Assembly (NCBI RefSeq): GCF_013307435.2
Contig: NZ_CP102845.1
Span: 1,426,001-1,490,000 of the forward strand
Length of the DNA: 64,000 nt
Reading direction: 5' to 3'
Origin: Microvirga terrae
GTDB taxonomy: Bacteria; Pseudomonadota; Alphaproteobacteria; Rhizobiales; Beijerinckiaceae
Both the position numbers and the translations under genes were made by a program. The first letter of the stretch is position 1; each line of letters opens with the position of its first letter. This document shows, piece after piece, positions 37,421 through 48,058 of the stretch. The notes beneath the pieces are model-generated. The model saw only the letters and a list, made by a program, of their open reading frames with translations, was not told the DNA's origin and ran no database searches.

Positions 37421-38638
37421 TCAGGCCTGGGCCTTCTTCCGCTCCATCAGCTCGACGAACCGGTCGAACAGGTAATGGCTGTCCTGCGGACCAGGCGAGG
37501 CTTCCGGGTGGTACTGCACCGAGAAGGCCGGGCGGTCGGTGAGCGAGATGCCGCAATTGGAGCCGTCGAACAGGGACACGTGGGTCTCGACCGCGTTCTG
37601 CGGCAGGGTCTCCGGATCCACGGCGAAGCCGTGGTTCATGGAGGTGATCTCGACCTTGCCGGTGGTCTTGTCCTTCACCGGATGGTTCGCCCCATGGTGG
37701 CCCTGGTGCATCTTCTTGGTCTTGGCGCCGACGGCGAGGCTCAGCATCTGATGGCCGAGGCAGATGCCGAAGGTCGGGATCTGCTCGTCGAGCACCTTGC
37801 GGATCACCGGCACGGCGTATTCGCCGGTGGCCGCCGGATCGCCGGGACCGTTGGACAGGAATACGCCGTCGGGCTTGAGCGCCAGAACGTCCTCGGCCGA
37901 GGCGGTCGCGGGCACCACCGTGACCTTGCAGCCCGCGCGGGCGAGAAGGCGCAGGATGTTGCGCTTCACCCCGTAATCGATGGCGACCACGTGGTGCCTC
38001 AATTCGCCGTCCTGGTGGCCGTAGCCCTCGCCGCGGGTCCAGGTGGTCTCGTCCCAGTCGTAGCGCTGGGCGCTGGTCACGAGAGGCACCAGGTCCTGGC
38101 CATCCATGGAGGGCAGGGCGGCGGCCCTGGCCTTCAGGGCGTCGAGGTCGAACCGACCCTCCGGATCGTGGGCGATGACCGCGTTCGGCATGCCCCTGTC
38201 GCGGATGAGCGCGGTGAGCGCCCGGGTATCGATGCCCGAGAGGCCGACGATGCTGCGGGCTTTCAGCCAGGCATCGAGGTCGCGGGAGGCGCGCCAGTTG
38301 GACGGCTCGGTGATGGTCGCCGCCAGCACCACGCCGCGCACCCCCGACGACGAGGCGGCGTTGACGCTCTCGATGTCTTCCTCGTTGGTGCCCACGTTGC
38401 CGATATGCGGAAACGTGAAGGTGATGATCTGGCCGGCATAGGACGGATCCGTCAGGATCTCCTGGTAGCCCGTCATGGCGGTGTTGAAGCAGACCTCGCC
38501 GGTCGCTTCGCCGACGGCCCCGATGCCGAAGCCTTCGAGAACCGTTCCGTCCTGGAGCACGAGAACCGCAGTCGCGCGCGGCTCGGCCCAGCCACCCGAG
38601 GAGGACCCGGTGGTGTCTTTGTCTTGCAGCATCGTCAT
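37421..38638 (-). CDS. carA: Carbamoyl-phosphate synthase small subunit (glutaminase)
   Basis: A 405-residue subunit that releases ammonia from glutamine for CarB. The N-terminal half has the CPSase small domain signature GEVCFNTAMTGYQEILTDPSYAGQ. The C-terminal class I glutamine amidotransferase has the nucleophile Cys293 in FGICLGHQ, with His377 and Glu379 in QYHPEA. ATG 38638 is the likely start, with AAGAG just upstream; TTG 38662 is an alternative. carB is about 6.7 kb further along the same strand, not adjacent. A promoter candidate lies in the gap to the divergent yqeY gene. Confidence 0.95.
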   Translation of the reverse strand: MTMLQDKDTTGSSSGGWAEPRATAVLVLQDGTVLEGFGIGAVGEATGEVCFNTAMTGYQEILTDPSYAGQIITFTFPHIGNVGTNEEDIESVNAASSSGVRGVVLAATITEPSNWRASRDLDAWLKARSIVGLSGIDTRALTALIRDRGMPNAVIAHDPEGRFDLDALKARAAALPSMDGQDLVPLVTSAQRYDWDETTWTRGEGYGHQDGELRHHVVAIDYGVKRNILRLLARAGCKVTVVPATASAEDVLALKPDGVFLSNGPGDPAATGEYAVPVIRKVLDEQIPTFGICLGHQMLSLAVGAKTKKMHQGHHGANHPVKDKTTGKVEITSMNHGFAVDPETLPQNAVETHVSLFDGSNCGISLTDRPAFSVQYHPEASPGPQDSHYLFDRFVELMERKKAQA

Positions 38639-38713
38639 GATCTCTTGTAAGTCCGGGGCCAACAGGCCGTGCTTGAGCAGGCCGTACCCGGGCCGTCCTT
38701 GAACTACCCCCGT

Positions 38714-38742
38714 GACTTAAGGGGCCGTTCGCGTTCCGTCAA
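38714..38742 (-). promoter_or_regulatory. Candidate carA promoter
   Basis: On the minus strand TTGACG (38737-38742) and TAAGTC (38714-38719) are separated by 17 bp, upstream of carA in the 136-bp gap with the divergent gene. Sigma-70-like, but with a poor -10 match. Confidence 0.35.
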
Positions 38743-38774
38743 CGCTCAAGCGTCTTAAAACCAAGGAGAACTCC

Positions 38775-39233
38775 ATGCTGCGCGAACGTTTCACCGCCGA
38801 GATGAAGGAAGCCATGAAGGCCGGCGACAAGGGCCGGCTTGGCGCCATCCGGCTCATTCAGGCCGCCCTCAAGGACAAGGACATTGAGGCGCGCGGCAAC
38901 GGCAAGGAGCCCCTGTCCGACGAGGAGATCCTGGCCCTCCTGCAGAGGATGGTGAAGCAGCGTCAGGAATCGATCGCCATGTACGAGCAGGGCGGCCGCA
39001 CCGAGCTCGCCGATCAGGAGAGGAACGAGGTCGCGGTGATCTCCTCCTATCTGCCCCAGCAGATGGACGAGGCCGAAACCAGGGCCGCCATTGAGGCCGC
39101 CATCGCGGAGACCGGCGCCGCCTCCATGAAGGATATGGGCAAGGTCGTGGGGTCTCTCCGCGCCAAATACGCCGGCCGCATGGACTTCGCCAAGGCGAGC
39201 GGTCTCGTGAAGGACATGCTGCCGAAGGGGTGA
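38775..39233 (+). CDS. GatB/YqeY-domain protein
   Basis: A 152-residue helical protein of the YqeY family, related to the C-terminal domain of amidotransferase GatB. Family marks are LRERFTAEMKEAMKAGD at the start, ARGNGKEPLSDEEILALLQRMVKQRQES, YLPQQMDEAE, and the end MGKVVGSLRAKYAGRMDFAKASGLVK. It probably binds tRNA; its cellular role is not firmly known. It is divergent from carA. AAGGAG is 8 bp from the ATG. In related genomes it is often next to dnaG, but here about 3.5 kb intervenes. Confidence 0.92.
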   Translation: MLRERFTAEMKEAMKAGDKGRLGAIRLIQAALKDKDIEARGNGKEPLSDEEILALLQRMVKQRQESIAMYEQGGRTELADQERNEVAVISSYLPQQMDEAETRAAIEAAIAETGAASMKDMGKVVGSLRAKYAGRMDFAKASGLVKDMLPKG

Positions 39234-39281
39234 GGCGCGGCGCCTGTCCTGACGGGCATAGGGGCTCCTGACGCTCTGCGC

Positions 39282-39373
39282 CGTCATCACCGGGCTTGTC
39301 ACGGTGATCTCGATTGCTTGAGGTGCGGCGCTCTTCCGGATCGGGATGGCCGGCACAGGGCCGGCCATGACGG
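39282..39373. repeat. Two-hairpin palindromic repeat
   Basis: CGTCATCACCGGGCTTGTCACGGTGAT left arm with one mismatch, GGCCGGCACAGGGCCGGCC right arm, ending ATGACGG. Confidence 0.88.
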
Positions 39374-39706
39374 GGCAGGGTCGGGTGACGGGGGAGCGTC
39401 GCGCTGCGGTGCGGGTTTGTGATCTGTGCGCTGTCAAAGAGCAGCACCTGTGGGCCCGCAGCTTGCGCTGCGAGCCTTCAGGATGATCGAGGGTGGCGCG
39501 AGTGGCAGCCCGGCTCGATGTCTGAGGTGATAAGCGAGAGCCAAGCTGCTCGTCGCGCACGGTTCTTTTCAGGTGGACCAGCTGGACGGAGCCCAAGGTC
39601 GGCCTCCTGCGCGCCCAGGGGTGCGAGGCCTGTCGCAGGACCGTGCCGGCTCCCACACTTGCGACGCCTCGCGAGCGCGCCCCTCGAAGGAACCGATCTG
39701 AACAAC

Positions 39707-39750
39707 GATATAGCTTAGCTTGCACCGGTTGTCAAGAACAAAGTGAGAAC
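39707..39750 (-). promoter_or_regulatory. LexA box (GTTC-N7-GTTC) with a sigma-70 promoter
   Basis: On the minus strand: GTTCTCACTTTGTTC (39736-39750), then TTGACA (39730-39735), a 17-bp spacer, and TATATC (39707-39712). This matches the alphaproteobacterial LexA site directly against a good promoter. The regulated product is unclear. Confidence 0.75.
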
Positions 39751-39773
39751 ACATCGTTGCGCAGACGCTCCCA

Positions 39774-39864
39774 CGTCATCACCGGCCTTGTGCCGGTGAT
39801 CCCGATCCGGGAAGCGCCGCGCCTCACCGCAGCGGGATGGCCGGGACAGGCCCGGCCATGACGG
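39774..39864. repeat. Two-hairpin palindromic repeat
   Basis: CGTCATCACCGGCCTTGTGC left arm and GGCCGGGACAGGCCCGGCC right arm, ending ATGACGG. Confidence 0.9.
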
Positions 39865-40125
39865 GGTGGGTGTCAGGACGGACGGAGGGCGGCCGTGACG
39901 TGGTGGGTGGAATGACGGGCGGTGGGGAGCCATGCTGGGGTGGGTGGCCGACATAGGCGGAGGGTGGCTAGCACGAGCAGAGGGCGACGGAACGGCGGCG
40001 GGAAGGTGGACGCGGGGAGGGCGGCCGGAGCAACATTCTGCTCGGGCATGGACGATCCGTCGTGCTAAGCATGATGCCTGCGGCTGCATCCGACGATGCA
40101 CCCCACGAATGAGCATCGGTGCCCC

Positions 40126-40749
40126 ATGACCCTTGAACTCTGGCTGATCTATCTGATGGCCGCGATCGGCCTGTCGCTGACGCCCGGCCCGAACGGCCTG
40201 CTGTCGCTGACGCACGGCGTCTGCTACGGGTTCCGGCCCACGATCTACACGGTGCTGGGCGGCGCGCTCGGGTTCTTCGTCCTGATCGCAGCCTCGCTCG
40301 CCGGCATGGGAGCGCTGCTTGCCGCCTCGGAGCGGGCCTTCACGATCGCCAAGTGGATCGGCGCCGCCTACCTGGTCTATCTCGGCCTGCGCATCTGGCG
40401 CTCGCCCGCCTCCGTCCTCGATGTCGCCCGGCCGGACGCCGAGCCGCGCCGGGCCAGGCCGCTCTGGATGTTCAACCAGGGCTTCCTCGTGGCCGTGTCG
40501 AACCCGAAGGCGCTGATCTTCTTCGCGGCGTTCCTGCCGCAATTCATGGTCCCGGGCGTTTCCTTCCCGGTTCAGCTTGCCTTGTTCGGCGGCACGTTCG
40601 TGATCGTCGAGATCGTCTACGAGCTTCTTCTCGCCGTGATGGCCCAGCGGATCGCCCCGTGGCTGACCCGACATGGACGGTGGTTCAACCGCCTGGCCGG
40701 TGCGACCTTCGTGGGCATCGGTGCGGCGCTGACGACGGCGAGCCGCTGA
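40126..40749 (+). CDS. LysE/RhtB-family amino acid exporter
   Basis: A 207-residue membrane protein with six hydrophobic segments. It starts MTLELWLIYLMAAIGLSLTPGPNGLL, which has the LysE/RhtB signature (SLTPGPN). Later come GLRIWRSP and the loop FNQGFLVAVSNPKALIFFAAFLPQF, also family marks. It probably exports an amino acid such as lysine, threonine or homoserine. The ATG at 40126 starts the conserved part. There is a weak ribosome-binding site, so expression may be low. It is the first gene of the accessory block between yqeY and dnaG. Confidence 0.88.
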   Translation: MTLELWLIYLMAAIGLSLTPGPNGLLSLTHGVCYGFRPTIYTVLGGALGFFVLIAASLAGMGALLAASERAFTIAKWIGAAYLVYLGLRIWRSPASVLDVARPDAEPRRARPLWMFNQGFLVAVSNPKALIFFAAFLPQFMVPGVSFPVQLALFGGTFVIVEIVYELLLAVMAQRIAPWLTRHGRWFNRLAGATFVGIGAALTTASR

Positions 40750-40824
40750 CAGGCGCCCAAGCCCTGCCGGTGAACGAAAAGGCAGCGCGGCCGTTGTCCT
40801 TCTACAAACCCTGCCGGACGCGCA

Positions 40825-41253
40825 ATGGACAGAGTCTTCGCCCGGTTCGCCAATGCCACGGCCCGCGTTGCGGGAAGCCCGACGACGTTCCTGGTCTGCG
40901 TCGTCGTCGTGCTGGCCTGGGCGTTCTCCGGCCCGTTCTTCGGTTTCTCGGAGGACTGGCAGCTCGTGATCAACACGGGAACCACCATCGTGACCTTCCT
41001 GATGGTCTTCCTGATCCAGAACACGCAGAACCGCGACGGCGCCGCCCTCCAGACCAAGCTCGACGAGCTGATCCGGACATCCAATGCGGACGATACGTTC
41101 ATGGGGATCGAGAAGCTGACCGACCGGGAGCTGGAGGCTCTTCACGAGCAATGCGAGCAGATGGCGAGGCAAAGCCATGCGGCTCTGGAGAAGACCAAGG
41201 CCGAGCGTGCGAAACGGGCGCAGCGCAAGGGCTCAGGGCGGCTCAGCGCCTGA
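40825..41253 (+). CDS. Low-affinity iron permease family protein
   Basis: A 142-residue protein with two membrane segments (about 19-38 and 47-64). It matches the small bacterial low-affinity iron permease pattern: VAGSPTTFLVCVVVVLAWAFSGPFFGFSEDWQLVINTGTTIVTFLMVFLIQNTQNRD. The basic C-terminal region (about 100-142) is a likely cytoplasmic coiled coil, rich in Glu and Lys. The name comes from yeast Fet4 similarity; actual iron transport by these short forms is not shown here. It is located 75 bp after the LysE-type gene. Confidence 0.8.
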   Translation: MDRVFARFANATARVAGSPTTFLVCVVVVLAWAFSGPFFGFSEDWQLVINTGTTIVTFLMVFLIQNTQNRDGAALQTKLDELIRTSNADDTFMGIEKLTDRELEALHEQCEQMARQSHAALEKTKAERAKRAQRKGSGRLSA

Positions 41254-41282
41254 GCCCACCCAGGCCCGAGACGGAGCGCCCG

Positions 41283-41687
41283 TCACGGACGCCCGTCGGT
41301 GAACTGAACGAGATCCCACAGATTGCCGTAGAGGTCCTCGAACACGGCCACGATGCCGTAGGGCGCATGCTTCGGCTCGCGGACGAACGTGATCCCGGCC
41401 TCGGCCAGGGCGGCCTGATCGCGCCAAAAATCATCGGTCTGCAGGAACAGGAAGACACGGCCGCCAGCCTGGTCGCCGATGAAGGTCTCCTGCCGGGCCG
41501 AGGAGGCGCGGGCCAGGAGCAGCGACGTGCCGCCATGGCCCCGCGGCCGGACCACGACCCAGCGCTTGTCCTGCTCCGGCTGATCCGTGTCCTCGACCAG
41601 CTCGAACCCGAGCTTGCCGACATAGAAGGCGATCGCCTCGTCGTAATCGCGGACGACGAGGGCGATGTGGGCGATGCTCTGGGTCAC
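41283..41687 (-). CDS. VOC-superfamily protein (glyoxalase-like)
   Basis: A 134-residue single-domain VOC protein. The first module is IAHIALVVRDYDEAIAFYVGKLGFELVED (His near residue 7). The second half ends APYGIVAVFEDLYGNLWDLVQF, where the Glu in VFEDLYGN suits the second metal site. GTG at 41687 is chosen because GGAG lies about 9 bp upstream. A different VOC protein is encoded at 10650-11057. The substrate is unknown. The 3' end is 30 bp from the convergent iron permease gene. Confidence 0.85.
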   Translation of the reverse strand: MTQSIAHIALVVRDYDEAIAFYVGKLGFELVEDTDQPEQDKRWVVVRPRGHGGTSLLLARASSARQETFIGDQAGGRVFLFLQTDDFWRDQAALAEAGITFVREPKHAPYGIVAVFEDLYGNLWDLVQFTDGRP

Positions 41688-41843
41688 GCAGCCTGGCTCC
41701 CTGGACCGAACGGGCTCGAACATGCGCTGGCCGGGCCATCCACGAAAGTGTATTCTCGACCTATCACCAGCCGATCCGAACCCGTAGGCGCTGGTGGCCG
41801 AGAGAGACGTGTGCTCCCGCCTGCAGGGTCGAGGAGGCGCCTC

Positions 41844-42065
41844 ATGACCAATCTGCAACAGGAACGGAACCATCTGGCCCTGGCGGATCGGCACATCATC
41901 GAGGGCAGGCGACGGGTGGCCAATCAGACGAAGCTCGTCGAGACGATGGCCCGGAATGGGCAGGATACGATCATGGCCGAGAGGCTGCTCCGGACCTTCG
42001 AGGAGACCCTCGAGGCCTGGCATGCACACCGGCGGAACATCCTCCAGGCTATCGACGGCCGATGA
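41844..42065 (+). CDS. Small hypothetical helical protein, 73 aa
   Basis: The family is not recognised. The sequence is nearly all alpha-helical and polar (MTNLQQERNHLALADRHIIE, then AERLLRTFEETLEAWHAHR). It has no membrane segment. The start is fixed by GAGGAGG just upstream. Short soluble proteins of this kind are common in Methylobacteriaceae and Bradyrhizobiaceae (recollection, not a search). It may be a stress or signalling accessory protein, but nothing here shows this. Confidence 0.7.
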   Translation: MTNLQQERNHLALADRHIIEGRRRVANQTKLVETMARNGQDTIMAERLLRTFEETLEAWHAHRRNILQAIDGR

Positions 42066-42170
42066 TCCCTTCGAACGGCCCCGGGAAGGGCGGCCGCGAA
42101 CGGCATGGACCCGGCTTGTGGTCATCCCGTCCCGCCTGGACAGGACGCCATCAGCTACTCCTGAACGATC

Positions 42171-42509
42171 CTATCGTGGCGGGCCGCGATCGACGCAGTC
42201 GTCGTCCAGGAGGTCGTGAAAGCTGATCCGGACCCGGCCGGCATGATGGTTCGGATCGGCCGCCGCCCCGAGGCCGACGAGGGTGTTCATCTCGCCCACG
42301 AGGCACTCGCCGCCCTCCGATCGGAGCCGCACCTGGCGGTGCCGCACCCGCGCTTCGAAGTCATTGAGGAGGAACAGGGTTTCCGGATCGATGTCGATGT
42401 CGACGTGACCGGTGCGCTTGCCTTCCTCGCAGGTCGCGATCTGGATTTCCGTCAGAAGATGCTGAAATTCCTTCGGCCATTCGACGATGGGGTTCTGAGT
42501 GAGCGGCAT
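42171..42509 (-). CDS. Hypothetical soluble protein, 112 aa
   Basis: Not recognised. The protein is acidic, with an alternating hydrophobic pattern in IQIATCEEGKRTGHVDIDIDPETLFLLNDFEARVRHRQVRLRSEGGE broken by turns, which suits a small alpha/beta fold. The tail is rich in Asp and His. The start is uncertain: ATG 42509 or ATG 42557, both with weak ribosome-binding sites. The coding status is moderate, because the frame is long for this gap and is uninterrupted. It is divergent from dnaG. Confidence 0.5.
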   Translation of the reverse strand: MPLTQNPIVEWPKEFQHLLTEIQIATCEEGKRTGHVDIDIDPETLFLLNDFEARVRHRQVRLRSEGGECLVGEMNTLVGLGAAADPNHHAGRVRISFHDLLDDDCVDRGPPR

Positions 42510-42733
42510 GGATTCATCCGATACCTGCCAGATCCTTTGCCAGGAAATGGCTTCCATCCTGACAAACGCGGCCGCGCGCTGCGGTTCCGCCGGAAGCTTT
42601 CATGGCCCAGGTTCCGCGGCAGGACATCGGAGCCATCCCTGTGGATTGCGGGCACAGAAAAGCTTGGCTTTTGGGTTTTTAACTTTGCCGCCACCGCTCT
42701 AGTTTATGGAGCAGGTTTGGAGACCTCCGCCTC

Positions 42734-44626
42734 GTGCGCTACCCGCCCCAAATTCTCGAAGAGATCCGCGCCCGGCTGCCGACGTCGGCGGTCGTGGGCA
42801 AGCGCGTGCGCCTGAAGAAGGCCGGGCGGGAATGGAAAGGTCTGTCGCCCTTCAACGCCGAGAAGACGCCGTCCTTCTACGTGAACGACCAGAAGCAGTT
42901 CTATCATTGCTTCTCGTCCGGCAAGCACGGGGACATCTTCACCTTTCTCATGGAGACCGAGGGGTTGTCATTCCCCGAGGCGGTGGAGCGGCTTGCCGGC
43001 GAGGCCGGGGTGCCGCTGCCCCAGCTCTCCCGGGAGGACCGGCAGGAGGAGGTCAAGCGCAAGAACCTTCACGACGTCATGGAACTGGCGGCCGAGTTCT
43101 TCGAGGCCGCGCTCCAGGGGCGCTCCGGCGCCAAGGCGCGGGACTATCTCGCCGGCCGGGCCCTGAGCAGGGAGGCCCAAACCCGCTTCCGGATCGGCTA
43201 CGCGCCGTCCGAACGCTACGCTCTGCGCGACCATCTCGCCGGCAAGGGGGTGCTTGTCGAGATGATGGTGGAGGCAGGACTTGTCCATGCGGGCGAGGAG
43301 GGGAAGATCCCGGCCGACCGGTTCCGCGACCGGGTCATGTTCCCGATCTGCGACGTGCGCGGCCGGGTCATCGCCTTCGGCGGCCGCGCCATGAGCGCCG
43401 ATGTGCCGGCCAAGTACCTCAACTCGCCCGACACGCCGCTCTTCAACAAGGGGCGGCTCCTCTACAACTACCATCTCGCCCGCCAGCCGGCCCATGACCG
43501 CGGCACGGTGATCGCCGTGGAAGGCTACGTGGACGTGATCTCGCTCTCCGTGGCGGGTTTTCCCCATGCGGTCGCGCCGCTCGGCACCGCCCTGACCGAG
43601 GACCAGCTCACCCTGCTCTGGCGCCTCGCCGAGGAGCCGATCCTCTGCTTCGACGGCGACAAGGCCGGACAGCGGGCGGCCTACCGGGCGCTCGACGTCG
43701 CCCTGCCCAACCTGATGCCGGGCAAGTCCCTGCGTTTCGCCATGCTGCCCGAAGGGCAGGACCCGGACGACCTCGCCCGCGCTGGTGGAAGCGCCGCCGT
43801 GGAGCGCGTGCTCGCCTCGGCCCGGCCGCTGGTGGACGTGCTCTGGACCCGGGAGCTGGAGGCCGGACCTCTCGACACCCCCGAGCGCCGGGCCGCCATG
43901 GACCGGCGCCTGCGCGAATCACTCGCCCTGATTCGCGACGAAACGCTCAAGAAATACTACCGGGAGGAGATCCAGGGGCGCCTCGCGGCCTTGAATCCCG
44001 ATCCCCGGCCGGCCCGGTTCAACCGCCAGGGCGGGGGCGGGCGGCGAGACTTCCAGAAGCCCCAGCCCATGACGCCGAGCGCCCGGCTGAGCGTGTCGCC
44101 GCTCCTCGCCCGGAGCCCGCTTTTTGCCGGGGGAGCCGCCGAAAGTCCGCGGGAGGCGATGATCCTCTGCACCTTCCTGATCCATCCGGAACTCGTTCAA
44201 AATCATGCAGAAACCCTTGCAGATCTTGAACTTGAGAGCCGGTCCACCCAAATGGTGCGCAGTCTCCTGCTCGATGGAGCGGCGAGCGGCGAACCTGCCG
44301 ATCCGGCCGTCATGAAGGCCCGCCTGGAGCGGGCCGGACTGGCGCAGGCGGAGGACAGGCTGACGGCTCTGGTCCGTCCCGGTGACCGGTGGATGCTGGA
44401 TCCACATGCGGATCCCTTGCGGCTTGAGGACGCATTGAGGCAAGCCATCACCTTGCATCGCCGCGCACGCACGTTACATAGCGAACTTCGGGCTGCCGAG
44501 CGCGCCCTTGCCGAAGAGGACAACGAGGCCAATCTCGCCTGGCTGCGAGAGGTCCAGAACCAGCTGTCCTCCGTCGAGGGTGCCGAGGCCGACAGCGACA
44601 GCGGAGGGCTCCCCGGGGGCCACTGA
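42734..44626 (+). CDS. dnaG: DNA primase DnaG
   Basis: A 630-residue primase that makes RNA primers for replication. The N-terminal zinc-ribbon region is present as sequence, but the ligands are mostly gone: Ser38 and Asn41 stand where the Cys and His are expected (SPFNAEKTPSF), and CFSSG (59-63) keeps only one cysteine. The catalytic TOPRIM domain is intact, with VEGYVDVISL (Glu) and the DGDKAG motif (Asp pair). The C-terminal helicase-binding domain follows. The start is a GTG. Loss of zinc ligands appears to be a Rhizobiales trait (recollection). dnaG is followed directly by rpoD. Confidence 0.93.
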   Translation: MRYPPQILEEIRARLPTSAVVGKRVRLKKAGREWKGLSPFNAEKTPSFYVNDQKQFYHCFSSGKHGDIFTFLMETEGLSFPEAVERLAGEAGVPLPQLSREDRQEEVKRKNLHDVMELAAEFFEAALQGRSGAKARDYLAGRALSREAQTRFRIGYAPSERYALRDHLAGKGVLVEMMVEAGLVHAGEEGKIPADRFRDRVMFPICDVRGRVIAFGGRAMSADVPAKYLNSPDTPLFNKGRLLYNYHLARQPAHDRGTVIAVEGYVDVISLSVAGFPHAVAPLGTALTEDQLTLLWRLAEEPILCFDGDKAGQRAAYRALDVALPNLMPGKSLRFAMLPEGQDPDDLARAGGSAAVERVLASARPLVDVLWTRELEAGPLDTPERRAAMDRRLRESLALIRDETLKKYYREEIQGRLAALNPDPRPARFNRQGGGGRRDFQKPQPMTPSARLSVSPLLARSPLFAGGAAESPREAMILCTFLIHPELVQNHAETLADLELESRSTQMVRSLLLDGAASGEPADPAVMKARLERAGLAQAEDRLTALVRPGDRWMLDPHADPLRLEDALRQAITLHRRARTLHSELRAAERALAEEDNEANLAWLREVQNQLSSVEGAEADSDSGGLPGGH

Positions 44627-44821
44627 TGTCTCGCACGACGGGAGGGCGGCAGGCGTGGCGGCTGCGGCTCTCTGGACGGGGGATGGTTAACGGTTAGTCA
44701 AGCGATTGACTGTTTATGGATTGAAATGAATTTCAGGTGGCGGAGCCTCGGGCCTCGGCCACCCATGCGCGCATCGCCGGTCCTGTAGGGGGGATGGGCG
44801 GGCGCTGGAGTTGAGCAAAGC

Positions 44822-46816
<1,995 letters not shown>

Positions 46817-46829
46817 GCGAAATGGAAAT

Positions 46830-46854
46830 GGCGGGCCTCGGAGCCCGCCTTTTT
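46830..46854 (+). terminator. rpoD terminator
   Basis: Perfect 7-bp stem GGCGGGC / GCCCGCC with a 6-base loop and five T residues, 13 bp after the rpoD stop. Confidence 0.9.
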
Positions 46855-46872
46855 CGTTCGTCACCGATCGTC

Positions 46873-47280
46873 ATGATCATCAGCCTCACCATCATTCTCC
46901 TGTGCCAGCTCCTCGGCGAGGTGATCGCGCGGGGGTTCGGGTGGCCGGTGCCCGGTCCGGTGCTCGGGATGCTGTTCCTGCTGGCGTTCCTGATGCTGCG
47001 CGACCGGATCCGGACGCGGGTGCCGGAATTCGGCCGAGCCCTCGATTCGACCGGCAAGGGTCTGCTCGCCCATCTCTCGCTCCTGTTCATCCCGGCGAGC
47101 GTCGGCGTCGTGCAGAGGCTCGACGTGCTGGCGGAATACGGCGTCGGGCTTATCGTGGCGCTGGTGGTCTCGACCTTCGTGACGCTCGTCGTGACGGTGG
47201 TGACCTTCGTGGTCGTGTCGCGCCTGAGCGGTTCGACCATGGAGGCGACGGACGACGCCAGGGCCGGGAGGAAGCCATGA
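46873..47280 (+). CDS. LrgA/CidA-family membrane protein
   Basis: A 135-residue protein with four hydrophobic segments, of the CidA/LrgA holin-like family. The start MIISLTIILLCQLLGEVIARGFGWPVPGPVLGM includes the family P-GPVLG pattern, and the middle LLAHLSLLFIPASVGV is also typical. With LrgB it is thought to affect cell lysis or to export small molecules such as pyruvate or glycolate. The last codons overlap the LrgB gene by 4 bp (ATGA). It starts only 19 bp beyond the rpoD terminator, so its promoter is not obvious. Confidence 0.88.
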   Translation: MIISLTIILLCQLLGEVIARGFGWPVPGPVLGMLFLLAFLMLRDRIRTRVPEFGRALDSTGKGLLAHLSLLFIPASVGVVQRLDVLAEYGVGLIVALVVSTFVTLVVTVVTFVVVSRLSGSTMEATDDARAGRKP

Positions 47281-47999
47281 GCGACCAGGCATTTTCCCTC
47301 TGGGTCTACCTCTCGCAGACGCCGCTGCTCTGGCTCGTGGTGACGCTGGGCGCCTACGTGATCGCCGATCGGATCTCGCAGGCCTTCCGGCGGCATCCCC
47401 TGTGCAATCCGGTGCTGATCTCGGTCGTCGCGGTCGGCCTCGTGCTGTGGGCGACCCGCACGTCGTACCCGGTTTATTTCGAGGGCGCGAAATTCGTCCA
47501 CTTCCTGCTCGGGCCGGCGACCGTCGCGCTGGCCGTTCCGCTCTACGAGAACAGGCGCGTCGTCCTGCGCGCCATCGTGCCCATGGTGGCGGCGCTGGTC
47601 GTCGGCTCCGTGACGGCGATCGTGTCGGCCGTCGGCGTCGCGAAGCTGTTCGGCATGCCGACCCCGATCCTCATCTCGCTCGCGCCGAAATCCGTCACCG
47701 CCCCCGTGGGCATGGGCATCACGGAGGCCCTGGGCGGCGATGCGGCGCTCACCGCCATCCTGATCATGCTCACCGGCGTCATCGGGTCGATCATGGTTAC
47801 GCCCCTGATGAACGCGCTGCGCATGAAGGACTGGCGCGCCCGCGGCTTCGCGGTCGGGCTCGCGTCGCACGGCATCGGAACCGCGCGGGCCTTTCAGGTC
47901 CATTCGCTGGCCGGCACCTTCGCGGGCATCGCCATGGGCCTCAACGCCCTGGTGACGGCGCTGCTTCTGCCGCTGGTGCTCAAGCTGCTGCTCGACTAG
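47277..47999 (+). CDS. LrgB-family membrane protein
   Basis: A 240-residue protein with about six to seven membrane segments. LrgB marks are LGPATVALAVPLYENRR and the later SLAPKSVTAPVGMGITEALGG and GLASHGIGTARAF. It is the partner of the preceding LrgA protein; the genes overlap by 4 bp and must be co-translated. The pair is best known from staphylococcal autolysis control and plant plastid glycolate export. The substrate here is not known. Confidence 0.9.
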   Translation: MSDQAFSLWVYLSQTPLLWLVVTLGAYVIADRISQAFRRHPLCNPVLISVVAVGLVLWATRTSYPVYFEGAKFVHFLLGPATVALAVPLYENRRVVLRAIVPMVAALVVGSVTAIVSAVGVAKLFGMPTPILISLAPKSVTAPVGMGITEALGGDAALTAILIMLTGVIGSIMVTPLMNALRMKDWRARGFAVGLASHGIGTARAFQVHSLAGTFAGIAMGLNALVTALLLPLVLKLLLD

Positions 48000-48058
48000 G
48001 CTTGCCTCAAGGCTGCGCCCGAGCGCCGCCTTTCGGTGACGGGCGAGCGGGAGCAACC

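Larger units (their letters stand above)
39374..40125. other. Long gap without a convincing gene
   Basis: About 750 bp between a repeat and the LysE-type gene. It includes an SOS-type promoter on the minus strand (39707-39750) whose expected transcript, 39700 leftwards to the repeat, contains no frame with a ribosome-binding site. It also includes a palindromic repeat (39774-39864) and a GC-rich, G-biased stretch (39865-40040). A small RNA or a decayed SOS gene is possible. Confidence 0.5.

Noticed and set aside
38739..39725. 328-codon minus-strand frame starting near the SOS promoter
   Set aside because: It runs through a palindromic repeat and then antisense to yqeY, starts upstream of the predicted transcription start, and has no motifs.
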